A stretch of 64,000 bases of DNA. Origin: VRUE01 sp963718775 (GTDB lineage: Bacteria; Actinomycetota; Thermoleophilia; Solirubrobacterales; 70-9). The translations under genes were made by a program, and so were the position numbers. Shown piece after piece: positions 8,386 to 16,397 of this stretch; within the stretch, counting starts at the first letter, position 1, and every line of letters starts with the position of its first letter. Below the pieces are notes generated by a model, which did not search any database, was not told where the DNA came from, and saw only the letters and a program-made list of their open reading frames with translations. The stretch is from assembly GCA_963718775.1 (NCBI GenBank), contig OY970377.1, positions 2,108,001 through 2,172,000 of the forward strand. The letters are read 5' to 3'.

Positions 8386-8563
8386 GGTCCCTGAGGGACC
8401 GCGACCACGGTGTCGCGGCGCTCTCGGGGCGACACGAGCAAATTCCAGACGCGTCGACTGCATCGTCAGCCTCATATGCGGGGACTGGCTACCCCATGAC
8501 CGCCGATTCGTCGCGTGGCCTGCAGTCTTGAAGCGGGCGCGACCGGCGGGAATCCCCGCCGGT
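8386..8563 (-). ncRNA. Candidate bridge/seek RNA region of the IS110 element
   Basis: The non-coding end 3' of the transposase contains successive perfect hairpins: GGTCCC/GGGACC (8386-8400), CCGCGAC/GTCGCGG (8399-8418) and ACCGGCGGG/CCCGCCGGT (8542-8563). IS1111-type elements are known to encode their target-specifying RNA in this position. The assignment rests on location and fold potential only; guide loops were not identified. Confidence 0.4.
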
Positions 8564-8668
8564 TGCCCCAGGACGCAGCGCAGGCCGCCCTGCGGCGACG
8601 TGCTGGCCTTCGTTGATCTCGTGCCGCCCCGACAGCGTCGTCGAGGGCGCGTTGGTTTCCCCGCTCGC

Positions 8669-9756
8669 TCAGTCCAGCTGCCCCACCTCCCACACAAAGC
8701 AGCCGAGCTCGCGTGCCAGGGCGATCCTGACCACGTTGGCGGGCTTGCCCCGCTCCACCCGCAACCGTTGCCAGCGACGATGCAGGCGGACCTGAGCGCG
8801 CCAGCCGATCTCACACGCTCGTGGGTCGACGCCGCGCTGGCGACGCTCCAGCGACCCCGCCACCCTGGGCGCGTGGCGGTAGTGGTGGGCGGCCTCGACC
8901 AGCAACCGGCGGGCATGCGCGGAGCCCGCCTTGGTGATCGGGCCGCGCCGCCGCTGCCCCCTGAGGAGTGCTCGGAGGGCACGATGCCGAAGTAGGCCAT
9001 CAGCGACGCCGGGCGCTCAAAGCGCCGCAGGTCTCCAGCCTCCCCGCAAAGCCCGAGCGCCGTCAGCGTGTCGATGCCCCGCAGGCAGCGCAACCGCGCG
9101 ATCGTCTCGGCCCAGGGAGACTCGGGCCAGCCCTCCTCGATCGCCCGCTCGGCCACGCCACGACGCTGCTCAAGCGCCCTCACGGCACTCAGGTAGTCGG
9201 CGAGCACGGCACTGGAGGCGCCGTCGGAGAACTCGATCCCCGCCAGCCAGCGCCAGTGGGCCTGCGTCCAGGCCGAGCCCGGGCCTCCCCAGCGCAACTC
9301 GCGGCGCAGCAGGAACTTGCCCACCCGGTGGCGAGCGCGCATCAAATCGGCGCGGATTGCCTCTCGACAACGGGCGAGGTCGCGAAAGCGCTCCTCCTCG
9401 GGGCTCGGCACGCGCACGAAGGACAGTTCGCCGGCGAGGCACAGGCGCGCCAGGCGCTCGGCATCGCGGCGGTCGGTCTTCACCCGATCGCTCGGCGCTT
9501 TTGGGATCGACCCCGGCGCGCAGATGCGCACGTCGAGGTCGCGCTCGACGGCGCCACGAGCGAGGCCATAGCCCGTCGGCCCTGCCTCATAGACGGCGAG
9601 GACGGGAGCGTGGAGCCCTTCGAGAAAGTCCAGGGCCCGCCGGGGCGGGCCGTTCAAGCGTTTGGAGCGAAGCTCGCCTGTCTCGGGGCAAAGAACGCAG
9701 GCGTGGGTTTGGGTGGCGTGGACGTCGAGGCCGACCACGCTTTTAGGCTGAGCCAT
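8669..9756 (-). pseudogene. IS110 family transposase, frameshifted
   Basis: ATG at 9756 follows GGGAGGTG. The RuvC-like DEDD acidic residues are visible: Asp11 (GLDVH), Glu57 (YEAGPTG), Asp95 and Asp98 (KTDRRDAE). The C-terminal domain begins with the serine motif PSEHSSGG, but in this frame the rest becomes Arg/Pro/Ser-rich. The correct continuation (GPITKAGSAHARRLL, then VEAAHHYRH) lies in the -1 frame and ends at 8669. One missing G in the five-G run (C5 at 8957-8961 on the plus strand) explains it. Decay, sequence error or -1 slippage are all possible; IS110 elements are not known for frameshifting. Confidence 0.85.
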
Positions 9757-9780
9757 GTCGGCACCTCCCATGATTGGGGT

Positions 9781-9839
9781 GTCGGCCGCAGGTCCGCCCT
9801 GCGGCCCAGTCCCCGCACTTTCATGCGCGGGGTGCCGAC
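9781..9839. other. Structured transposase-proximal end of the IS110 element
   Basis: Between the transposase start and the right inverted repeat, GTCGGC (9781-9786) can pair with GCCGAC (9834-9839). These enclose a 9-bp hairpin GGCCGCAGG/CCTGCGGCC (9784-9806) and a smaller CCCCGC/GCGGGG stem. This multibranched region could be part of the recombination end or an alternative site for the element's RNA. Confidence 0.45.
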
Positions 9840-9900
9840 CTACCTACCGCTGGAGTCGGTCAGCTCTCCATACGGTCTTGATCTGCTTGGTCAGAGACCG

Positions 9901-11253
9901 TCAGGAGGAGGTGGGATCGGTGGCCCGCGCTGCGTCGATCAGGCCGGTGCCCTGACGCGTGGCGGGCAGGCCGAGGTCTCGGGCGGTGCGGCGCAGTCGT
10001 TGCGTCACGGCCGCGACCTTGCCTTTCGACTTCGTCTTGGGATCGATCACACCGCTGGCAAGGACCATCGCAGCGAGGCCGGAGACGTGGGCGGCGGCCA
10101 TCGAGGTGCCGATGTAGGAGCTCGGCTCGCTGAAGTGGCGCGGGCTGCCGTCCTTGAACGTCACCTGGTAGATCGGGCCCGCCGAGATCGAGAGGCAGCC
10201 GGCTATCGGGGCGCCGCCGCCCGGGGCGATCACGTCGACGCCCTCGCCGGCCAGCGAGTAGTTGCCGAGGCAGCCGCCCTCGGTGCTGCCGCCGACGCCA
10301 ATCGCGTGCGGGCCGGTGGCGGGCGGGGCGACGCAGGCCTCGGAGCCGAGGTTGCCGACCGATGCGACGGTGATGACGCCGCGGTGGTAGGCCTGGCGCA
10401 GCGCTTCGTCGACTCCCGGCACGAGTCTTTCGCAGCCGAAGTTGAAGCTCATGTTGATCACGTCGGCGCCATGGGCGACGGCGAAGCGGATGCCCTTTGC
10501 GATGTCATCGGCGCGCCCGCGCCCCTGCTTGTCGAGCACGCGCACCGGCATCAGCTTGGCCCGGAAGGCGAGCCCGACCAGGCCGATGCCGTTGTTGGTC
10601 TTCTCGCCTATCGTCCCGGCGACGTGGGTCCCGTGCCCGTTTTCGTCGAGCGGCAGGGGGTCGTCATCGACGAAGTCGTAGCCGGCGACGAACTGGCCGG
10701 AGGTGAAGTCGGGGCTGCGCCGGAAGCGGGTGCCCTTGGCCCGGTAGGCGATGCCGGTGTCGAGGATGGCGATCGTCGTGCCTTCCGCCCCGGGGCGGCC
10801 GACAGAGGCGAGGTTTTCCCAGGCGCTGACCGCGTCGATGCCGCCGGGGGAGATGGGGAGCAGCGGCAAGGCCAGCCCCTCCCACGGCAGCAGGTTCCAC
10901 TGTTTCAGTACCCAGCCTCCGGGTGGCCCAGGCGGCCCGGTGATCGGGCCCGGGTCGTTGGGGATTTCACGTGGGGGGGTCTCCTCGGTGGCGGAGGCGG
11001 TCGCGATGTAGTTCGGCGCTGCGTACTCGACCGCGGCGTTTTGTCGTAGCGCCGCTGCGGCCTCGCGCACGCCGATTCGCTGCGGAAGCCGCACCGTGCG
11101 CGGCACCCTGTCGCCGGCGCGCTTGACGACCAGCTGATGCGGGGCGAAGCCGTGGGCGGGCGCGACCCCGGTCGCCGCCCCCGCCCCCGTGGTCGTCAAG
11201 GAGAGGCCCGCGAGCAGGGCAACGGCGGCAGCGATCGGAAGGCGTCGGTTCAT
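9901..11253 (-). CDS. Secreted S8 (subtilisin-like) serine peptidase
   Basis: A 450-residue exported protease. A signal peptide covers about residues 1-27. A propeptide-like stretch (about 38-85, LVVKRAGDRVPRTV to VEYAAPNY) precedes the catalytic domain. The triad is complete: Asp165 (ILDTGI), His207 (NGHGTHVAG), Ser384 (GTSMAAAH), with oxyanion Asn301 (VGNLG). The protein ends soon after the catalytic domain, so no cell-wall anchor is seen. Its stop is 28 bases from the IS element's right repeat; the gene itself is intact. It is divergent from tadA, with 94 bases between starts. Confidence 0.92.
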   Translation of the reverse strand: MNRRLPIAAAVALLAGLSLTTTGAGAATGVAPAHGFAPHQLVVKRAGDRVPRTVRLPQRIGVREAAAALRQNAAVEYAAPNYIATASATEETPPREIPNDPGPITGPPGPPGGWVLKQWNLLPWEGLALPLLPISPGGIDAVSAWENLASVGRPGAEGTTIAILDTGIAYRAKGTRFRRSPDFTSGQFVAGYDFVDDDPLPLDENGHGTHVAGTIGEKTNNGIGLVGLAFRAKLMPVRVLDKQGRGRADDIAKGIRFAVAHGADVINMSFNFGCERLVPGVDEALRQAYHRGVITVASVGNLGSEACVAPPATGPHAIGVGGSTEGGCLGNYSLAGEGVDVIAPGGGAPIAGCLSISAGPIYQVTFKDGSPRHFSEPSSYIGTSMAAAHVSGLAAMVLASGVIDPKTKSKGKVAAVTQRLRRTARDLGLPATRQGTGLIDAARATDPTSS

Positions 11254-11347
11254 CTGGCTCTGCGCTCGCGTATTCCCTGCAATCGAGCGAGCTCTCTCCT
11301 AACACCGGCCCGCCGATGAAGTTGTAGTGCCACATACTCCCGTAAGT

Positions 11348-11815
11348 ATGCGGAGTGACGCGTCAAGCGCCGAGCACGAGCGGCTGATGGAAATGGCGAT
11401 CGAGCAGGCTCGTGAAGCCGAGCGCCACGGCGACGTCCCAATCGGCGCTGTCGTCGCCCGCGAGGGCGAGCCGCTCGCCGCCGCCGGCAACGAGCGGGAG
11501 CTGCGCCGCGACCCCACCGCGCACGCCGAGATCCTCGCCATCCGCGCCGCCGCCGAGGCGCTGGGCGGTTGGCGCCTGCCGGGCACGACCCTCTACATCA
11601 CCCTGGAGCCCTGCGCGATGTGCGCCGGCGCGATCGTCCTCGCCCGTATCCCGGAGGTCGTCTTCGGCGCTCCCGACCCCAAGGCCGGCGCCGCCGGCAG
11701 CGTCCTCGACGTGCTCGCCGAGCCCGCCCTCAACCACCGCCCAGCCGTGAGCGGCGGCGTGCTAGAGGCCGAGTGCGCTGCGCTGCTCAAGGGCTTCTTC
11801 GCCGAGCGGCGCTGA
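11348..11815 (+). CDS. tadA: tRNA-specific adenosine deaminase
   Basis: A 155-residue zinc deaminase that converts A34 to inosine in tRNA-Arg(ACG). Signature residues: HAE with ligand His59 and proton-shuttle Glu61, and PCAMC with Cys89 and Cys92. GDVPIGAVV and the GAPDPKAGAAGS segment are typical of TadA. ATG 11348 is chosen; GTG at 11327 would add seven residues. No strong ribosome-binding site is seen. A 6-bp inverted repeat (CATACT/AGTATG, 11333-11350) includes the start codon and might affect initiation. tRNA-Ser follows 21 bases downstream. Confidence 0.92.
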   Translation: MRSDASSAEHERLMEMAIEQAREAERHGDVPIGAVVAREGEPLAAAGNERELRRDPTAHAEILAIRAAAEALGGWRLPGTTLYITLEPCAMCAGAIVLARIPEVVFGAPDPKAGAAGSVLDVLAEPALNHRPAVSGGVLEAECAALLKGFFAERR

Positions 11816-11836
11816 GCCAATACCCTTCGGAGTCCC

Positions 11837-11926
11837 GGAGAGGTGTCCGAGTGGCTTAAGGAGCGCGACTGGAAATCGCGTGGGCGGGGTTAACCCGCCT
11901 CGTGGGTTCGAATCCCACCCTCTCCG
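11837..11926 (+). tRNA. tRNA-Ser (GGA anticodon)
   Basis: Acceptor stem GGAGAGG/CCTCTCC, a five-pair anticodon stem CGCGA/TCGCG with loop CTGGAAA (anticodon GGA at 11871-11873), a long class II variable arm and a GTGGG/CCCAC T-arm. Length is 90 bases; CCA is not encoded. Confidence 0.96.
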
Positions 11927-11947
11927 TTGTCCAATAGGTTCACTTCC

Positions 11948-12410
11948 GTGTGCGAGTGGCTGCCGATCAGCGAGCCCGAGCTGCTCAAGCGCCTATCGAT
12001 GGACGACGAGGAATTCGAGGCCTTCGTCGACACGCTGGTGGACAGCGTTCCACGACGCGAGTACGAGGCCGCCCTACTGACGAGAGCGCTCGGATACCCG
12101 TGGGCTCGCCCGGAGGGGCCATTTCGCCTCGTCGACGGCTGGAGCGGAAGTTCGCCCACTTCGACGATGTGGAGGACCGAACGACGCTGGTGACCGGGCC
12201 GTCCCGGCGAAGGGTCGAACCGCGGAAGCCCTCACGCAGGAGGCGATCCTCGACGCCGTCGCGGAGCTGACGCTTGGGCCGGGGGCAGATGCCGAGGCTC
12301 TGCTGCGCGCCGCCTTCGACGATTTTGGCGCGACCGCTCGGCGGGCGGCGGGACCGGTGCGCAGTCATCGATTCCCTTTGCTTCGGATCGCTGGACGCCC
12401 TATGGGCTGC
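11948..12410 (+). pseudogene. Decayed or error-broken gene of unknown function
   Basis: Protein-like sequence continues across three frames. GTG 11948 opens VCEWLPISEPELLKRLS, then EEFEAFVDTLVDSVPRREYE and ALGYPWARPEGPFRLVDG. About 12135 it moves by -1 to LERKFAHFDDVEDRTTLVTG, then about 12199 by -1 again to PAKGRTAEALTQEAILDAVA and ALLRAAFDDFGATARRA. Restoring one G at each of two short G runs joins the pieces. The end is unclear because it approaches the 3' end of the convergent glycosyltransferase gene. I do not recognise the family. It follows directly on tRNA-Ser. Confidence 0.5.
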
Positions 12411-12438
12411 CTCGATAGCTCTGGGTCCGCTCCGGCCG

Positions 12439-14361
12439 TTAGGCGGCGACTGGAACCGGCGCCGGCAGCGGCAGGACGATCGCGTCGGCATCGCGGGTCG
12501 AGGCCGCCGGGCGGTGGCCGCGCAGGCGCTCGTGATTGCAGACGACATAGCACCACTCCATCAGGCGCATTCGCGACGCGGCGTCGATTTTGGTGATGGT
12601 CGCGCCGACCAGGTGGCGGCCGTCTGCTTCGCGGCAGGAGCGCACCTCGACCTGGGCCGCGACCTCGTGGGCCTCGCCCGCGGCGTCCTGAAGCTGGAGC
12701 AGGACGGCGGGTTTGGCGCCGACCTCGAGCGGCGCCTCCAGCACCAGGCCGACTCCGGCGGCGCTGGCATCGACCAAGCGGCCGGGCACGTGGCCGTCCT
12801 CGGAGAAGCACTGAGCGGGGGCGTCACCCTCGAAGCGGTAGACAAGCCGGCGCTGCTGGCGCCGGCCGACGGCGAGCAGCGTGCGGCCGATGCGGCGCAG
12901 CTCGATCAAGCCGAGCAGCGGCACGATCACCGCGGCGACGCCGGGCAGGTCGGGCAGCGGCCCGGCGCCGACGAGGTCGAGCAGGCGCAGCACCGTTCCC
13001 GCGCCGACCAGCACCGCGCAGGCGAGCACCAGGTGCAGCTTGCGCACCGAGTCCAGCCCGCCACCGCCGGTGCCCTGCTTCGGCGTCACCTTGAAGGCGG
13101 TGTGGCCGGGGCGGATCGCACAGCGCAGCGCCCGTGTGTAGATCTCCATCGTCAGCAGCTCGTAGTGGGCGGTCTCACCGATCTTCATGTAGCCGCGAGC
13201 GAGGGCGACCCCGGCGCTGAGGTTGAGCGTCACCGAGGGCAGCCAGAGCGTCGCCAGCGCGACGACGCTGATCTTCATCGGCAGCTCGCCGGTCCACAGC
13301 ACCAGGCCCAGGGTCAGCATCAGCAGCAGTCGCATCGGCGGCGCCAGGTAGGCGAAGAGGCTGGCGAAGTAGGAGAGGCGCTGCAGCGGGCGCAGCTCGC
13401 TGGCGCGCAGGGGGGACTCCGGCAGGGTGAAGACGGCCAGGTTGCCGCGCGCCCAGCGGTCGCGCTGCAGCAGGTAGCTGTCGAGGTCGTGGGGAGCGAG
13501 GCCCTGGACCAGTACCTCGTCGTGGTAACGGCTCTTCCAGCTGTGGCGCTGCATGCGGATCGTCGTGTGGAAGTCCTCGGCGATCGTCTCGGTGGCGACG
13601 CCACCGATCTCGAGCAGCGCCGCGCGCCGGATCAGCGCCGCCGAGCCGCACCAGTAGGCGGCGCCGTGGCGGTCCTTGCCGGGGCAGACGACGCGGTAGA
13701 AGAGCGACTGCTCGTGGCGGCCGACGACGTAGTGCTGGACCGAGTCGTGGTTGAAGAAGTCATGCGGGCTCTGCACCAGCGCCATGCGCTCGTCGTCGAA
13801 GTAGCCGACCATCGCGTCGAGCGCGTCCGGCATCGGCACGTGGTCGGCGTCGAGCATCAGCACCAGCTCGCCCTCTGTGCGCGAGAGCGCCGCGTTGATG
13901 TTGCCCGCCTTGGCGTGCGAGTTGTCGGCCCGGGTCAGGTAGCGGGCGCCGGCCAGCTCGGCCAGTTCCTCCATCTCCGGCCGCCGCCCGTCGTCGAGCA
14001 GGTAGGTCGTGTGCGGGTAGGTGAGGGCGCGGCAGCCGGCCAGCGTCGCCGAGACGACCTCGGTGGGCTCGTCATAGGTGCAGACGTAGACGTCGACCGA
14101 GCGTCCTGGCGTGGCGGCCGGTCGCACCGCGGGCGGCCGCGACCAGGAGAACCAGGCCAGCGTGCCCAGCGCCCAGAGCCCGTAGATCTCGGTGACGAGC
14201 AGCATCGCGAAGGCGACCGGGCTGGCCCCTTCGCCGCTCCAGCCGATCCGCCAGGTCAGGTAGCCGACACCCCAGAGCAGCGCCCCGATCGCCAGCGAGC
14301 GCAGCAACAGCGGGTGGCGATCGAAGAATCGCCCAAGTCGGGTCTGCTCGCTGCTTTCCAC
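12439..14361 (-). CDS. Cellulose-synthase-like GT2 glycosyltransferase with PilZ domain
   Basis: A 640-residue processive family-2 glycosyltransferase of BcsA type. N-terminal membrane helices are followed by DDG (123-125), DAD (171-173), AEDFH (261-265) and QRDRW (299-303), the complete D,D,D,QxxRW set. More membrane helices follow (about 330-480), then a PilZ domain with RRQQR (500-504) and DASAAG (531-536), the c-di-GMP-binding motifs. It should polymerise a beta-glucan-like polysaccharide at the membrane under c-di-GMP control. No bcsB, bcsC or cellulase gene is adjacent, so it is an orphan synthase here. ATG at 14361. Confidence 0.9.
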   Translation of the reverse strand: MESSEQTRLGRFFDRHPLLLRSLAIGALLWGVGYLTWRIGWSGEGASPVAFAMLLVTEIYGLWALGTLAWFSWSRPPAVRPAATPGRSVDVYVCTYDEPTEVVSATLAGCRALTYPHTTYLLDDGRRPEMEELAELAGARYLTRADNSHAKAGNINAALSRTEGELVLMLDADHVPMPDALDAMVGYFDDERMALVQSPHDFFNHDSVQHYVVGRHEQSLFYRVVCPGKDRHGAAYWCGSAALIRRAALLEIGGVATETIAEDFHTTIRMQRHSWKSRYHDEVLVQGLAPHDLDSYLLQRDRWARGNLAVFTLPESPLRASELRPLQRLSYFASLFAYLAPPMRLLLMLTLGLVLWTGELPMKISVVALATLWLPSVTLNLSAGVALARGYMKIGETAHYELLTMEIYTRALRCAIRPGHTAFKVTPKQGTGGGGLDSVRKLHLVLACAVLVGAGTVLRLLDLVGAGPLPDLPGVAAVIVPLLGLIELRRIGRTLLAVGRRQQRRLVYRFEGDAPAQCFSEDGHVPGRLVDASAAGVGLVLEAPLEVGAKPAVLLQLQDAAGEAHEVAAQVEVRSCREADGRHLVGATITKIDAASRMRLMEWCYVVCNHERLRGHRPAASTRDADAIVLPLPAPVPVAA

Positions 14362-14466
14362 GCTGCTGCATCGGCGTACACAGGCCCGTTCTTGAGCTTC
14401 GGAGCCTGACGCCAGCGCACGTCAGGGCGGCCCAGCCCTAAAATCAGCCCCTGACTGAGTTCCCCG

Positions 14467-14553
14467 GAGGGGTGCCGGAGCGGTTGAACGGGGCAGTCTC
14501 GAAAACTGTTGGCGTCGCAAGGCGCTCGTGGGTTCGAATCCCACCCCCTCCGC
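14467..14553 (+). tRNA. tRNA-Ser (CGA anticodon)
   Basis: Acceptor GGAGGGG/CCCCTCC, anticodon loop CTCGAAA with CGA at 14501-14503, a class II variable arm, T-arm GTGGG/CCCAC. Length is 87 bases with no encoded CCA. The second serine tRNA within 2.7 kb, reading TCG codons, which are frequent in this G+C-rich genome. Confidence 0.96.
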
Positions 14554-14566
14554 TTTGCTCGCGTAG

Positions 14567-14947
14567 TTAGATGGTGGCGAGGCCAAGTTTGCGCGCGGCC
14601 GCGATGAGGCCGGCGTCGAAGCTCGCGATTGCCCCGTCGTGCTCCTCTGCCGCGAGCAGCACGCAGCAGTCGGGCAGCTTGTGGCCAGTCTCGGCGCGGA
14701 GTTGTGGCAGTCGCGTGGAGGCGTCGCTCCCTAGCTCCAACTCGGCGACGCCGAGTCGATCGAGTGCCGCGCGCGCAATACCTAGGCTGCCCTCCCGTGC
14801 TGGGGCAACGAGCGTCTCGGCGAGGCTGATCGGGCTGGCGCCGAGGGGAGAGGCGCCGCTGGCCTCGAGCAGGGTGCGCGCCTTTTGATGATGGGCGTCC
14901 CTTCCGTCGAGGTGCCCGATCAGCACGCTCGCGTCGAGGACGATCAC
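14567..14947 (-). CDS. PIN-domain ribonuclease (VapC-like toxin)
   Basis: A 126-residue PIN domain with the acidic metal-binding set Asp5 (VLDASVLIGHL), Glu44 (SLAETLV), Asp93 (KLPDCCVL) and Asp111 (ASFDAGL). VapC-type toxins cleave RNA, often tRNA, and are neutralised by the adjacent antitoxin. The GTG start overlaps the antitoxin TGA by four bases (14944-14947), so translation is probably coupled. The toxin end lies 14 bases from tRNA-Ser(CGA); whether that tRNA is relevant is unknown. Confidence 0.85.
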   Translation of the reverse strand: MIVLDASVLIGHLDGRDAHHQKARTLLEASGASPLGASPISLAETLVAPAREGSLGIARAALDRLGVAELELGSDASTRLPQLRAETGHKLPDCCVLLAAEEHDGAIASFDAGLIAAARKLGLATI

Positions 14948-15198
14948 TTCGGCCAGTCCTCGCGCAGCCGTTCCAGTTCGCCGGGCTCGTAGACACCGCT
15001 GAGCGTGCCCGCGGTCTCTTCCACGGCGGCCCGCCGCTCGGCATCTGCTCGCTTGATCGTTGCTCCTCCTGCCTCCGCAAGTCGCAGCAGCAGAGCCTTG
15101 CGATCTGCCTCCTCGGGCCAGCGTCGCTGCGCGGCGTCAAGTAGCTCACTGAGCTCCCCGGTGTCGGTCAGCGTGTAGCGGGGCTTGCTGGTTGGCAT
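14944..15198 (-). CDS. VapB-like antitoxin
   Basis: An 84-residue protein from ATG 15198, immediately upstream of and overlapping the PIN toxin. The sequence (RYTLTDTGELSELLDAAQRR, later DRKALLLRLAEAGGATI) has no clear ribbon-helix-helix or AbrB signature, so it is assigned by position and size. ATG 15198 is preferred over the ATG at 15222. A TACACT box at 15206-15211 (minus strand) lies so close upstream that the mRNA could be leaderless. The C-terminal YEPGELERLREDWPK would be the toxin-binding part, by inference. Confidence 0.7.
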   Translation of the reverse strand: MPTSKPRYTLTDTGELSELLDAAQRRWPEEADRKALLLRLAEAGGATIKRADAERRAAVEETAGTLSGVYEPGELERLREDWPK

Positions 15199-15256
15199 GA
15201 ACGCGAGTGTAGCACCGCGCATATCAAGTGCTGCACCTCTATACCATTTCCGTTCC

Positions 15257-15286
15257 TTGACAAAGCCAAACTCGTATGTTTATCTT
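15257..15286 (+). promoter_or_regulatory. Sigma70-type promoter for the collagen-like gene
   Basis: TTGACA at 15257-15262 and TTATCT/TATCTT at 15280-15286 with 17-18 bp spacing, in an unusually A+T-rich patch. It leaves a leader of about 150 bases before the ATG at 15441. The 218-base gap 15223-15440 otherwise shows no gene. Confidence 0.55.
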
Positions 15287-15440
15287 GATCCCGTCGTTTG
15301 GGAACCCGAGTGTCAGTTCAGGGAACTTGCTCGTTTGACCAGCGGCCAAGGAAGCACAACAGGGACAAAACCGAGCCTCGAGGAAGCCGCTAAGGGAAGC
15401 GGCGGGCAGAGGGGCTCACGGGACAAGGAGAGAGATCTAG

Positions 15441-16274
15441 ATGTTCTCGCCACTACGCAACCGCTTTGGCATCCCGGGAGTCATCTCGGTCATCGCCTTG
15501 GTGTTCGCGATGCTCGGCGGCGCCTACGCCGCCTCAAGTTCTGACAACGGCAAGGCCACCGCCTCGGCCAAGGCCAAGAAGGGGCCGCGTGGCCCGAAGG
15601 GCGCGACCGGACCCGCTGGACCGGCTGGCGCTCAGGGGCCGGCTGGGCCAGCAGGCGCCAAGGGTGACGCGGGCGCGGCCGGGTCGAACGGCACCAACGG
15701 ATCCAACGGGGCGACCGGCGCTGCCGGCGCCAACGGCAAATCGGTCCTCAACGGCACCGGAGCGCCATCGGCCGGGACCGGCACCGTGGGCGACTTCTAC
15801 ATCAACGCCGTCAACAACGAAATCTACGGTCCCAAGACGGCTGGCGGTTGGGGCGCCCCGACGGCGCTGCAGGGCCCGGCCGGGCCACAGGGCAACCCCT
15901 GGACGGCAGGCGGCACGCTGCCGGTGGGGTCGACCGAGACAGGAGTTCTAAGCCTCAATACCACTCAGGCGGCTAGTAACCCCATCGGCCCTTTCTTCGT
16001 GTCAACTATCGCGATTCCGTTCAGCATTCCTTTGAGCGGGGCGCTGACCGAACCGGCCATCCACTTCTCGACCGACGCTGGTTTTGACACTACATGCACG
16101 GGATCCGCCGCCAATCCCACTGCGCCGAGCGGCCAGCTATGTGTGTATCTCGATGGACCCATGCTCAATATGACTTACTTCGGAACTGGGGGCTCGTACA
16201 CCACTGGTGTCCTTTTGGCCTTCTCGGTTACCGGAAGCGCTTCGGGTATTGCCGCTTGGGCAGTCACTGGATAG
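15441..16274 (+). CDS. Exported collagen-like protein
   Basis: A 277-residue protein from ATG 15441 behind AAGGAGAGAG. N-terminal signal or anchor segment: VISVIALVFAMLGGAYAA (about 14-31). Residues about 48-95 are Gly-X-Y triplets (GPRGPKGATGPAGPAGAQGP and onward), a short bacterial collagen region likely to trimerise. A second short Gly-X-Y stretch follows at about 143-153, and the C-terminal about 130 residues form a non-repetitive globular head with two Cys. Bacterial collagen-like proteins are usually surface-displayed; the binding partner is unknown. It begins the exported-protein island. Confidence 0.82.
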   Translation: MFSPLRNRFGIPGVISVIALVFAMLGGAYAASSSDNGKATASAKAKKGPRGPKGATGPAGPAGAQGPAGPAGAKGDAGAAGSNGTNGSNGATGAAGANGKSVLNGTGAPSAGTGTVGDFYINAVNNEIYGPKTAGGWGAPTALQGPAGPQGNPWTAGGTLPVGSTETGVLSLNTTQAASNPIGPFFVSTIAIPFSIPLSGALTEPAIHFSTDAGFDTTCTGSAANPTAPSGQLCVYLDGPMLNMTYFGTGGSYTTGVLLAFSVTGSASGIAAWAVTG

Positions 16275-16397
16275 CGGAGTCAGCTCGCGATTTGAAGAGA
16301 TGGCCCGGACGGCCAAGCGCCATCCGGGCCATCAAAGCGACAAATCCAACAGACCACTCCGTAGATCACCAGGCATAGCTCGAACTAAGGAGACGCA

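Larger units (their letters stand above)
8349..9872 (-). mobile_element. IS110-type (IS1111-like) insertion sequence, about 1.52 kb
   Basis: A DEDD transposase lies between a perfect 10-bp inverted pair: TATGGAGAGC at 8349-8358 and GCTCTCCATA at 9863-9872. Such short subterminal repeats are typical of the IS1111 subgroup of IS110 elements, which otherwise lack classical long ends. The total length fits the family. About 310 bases between the transposase end and the left repeat are non-coding but rich in hairpins, a likely place for the guide (bridge/seek) RNA of this family. Exact ends and target duplication cannot be fixed from one copy. The transposase is frameshifted, so the copy may be inactive. 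Confidence 0.8.

Noticed and set aside
8957..8961. Programmed -1 frameshift in the IS110 transposase
   Set aside because: The G run is not a standard slippery heptamer and IS110 elements normally use one frame; an indel is simpler.
8968..11049. 693-residue plus-strand frame over the IS and subtilase
   Set aside because: It crosses the IS boundary and is antisense to two recognised genes.
12274..14409. 711-residue open frame on the plus strand
   Set aside because: Exact antisense of the glycosyltransferase with complete catalytic motifs; the plus-strand product is Gln/Arg/Ala-rich with no fold. A G+C-driven shadow.
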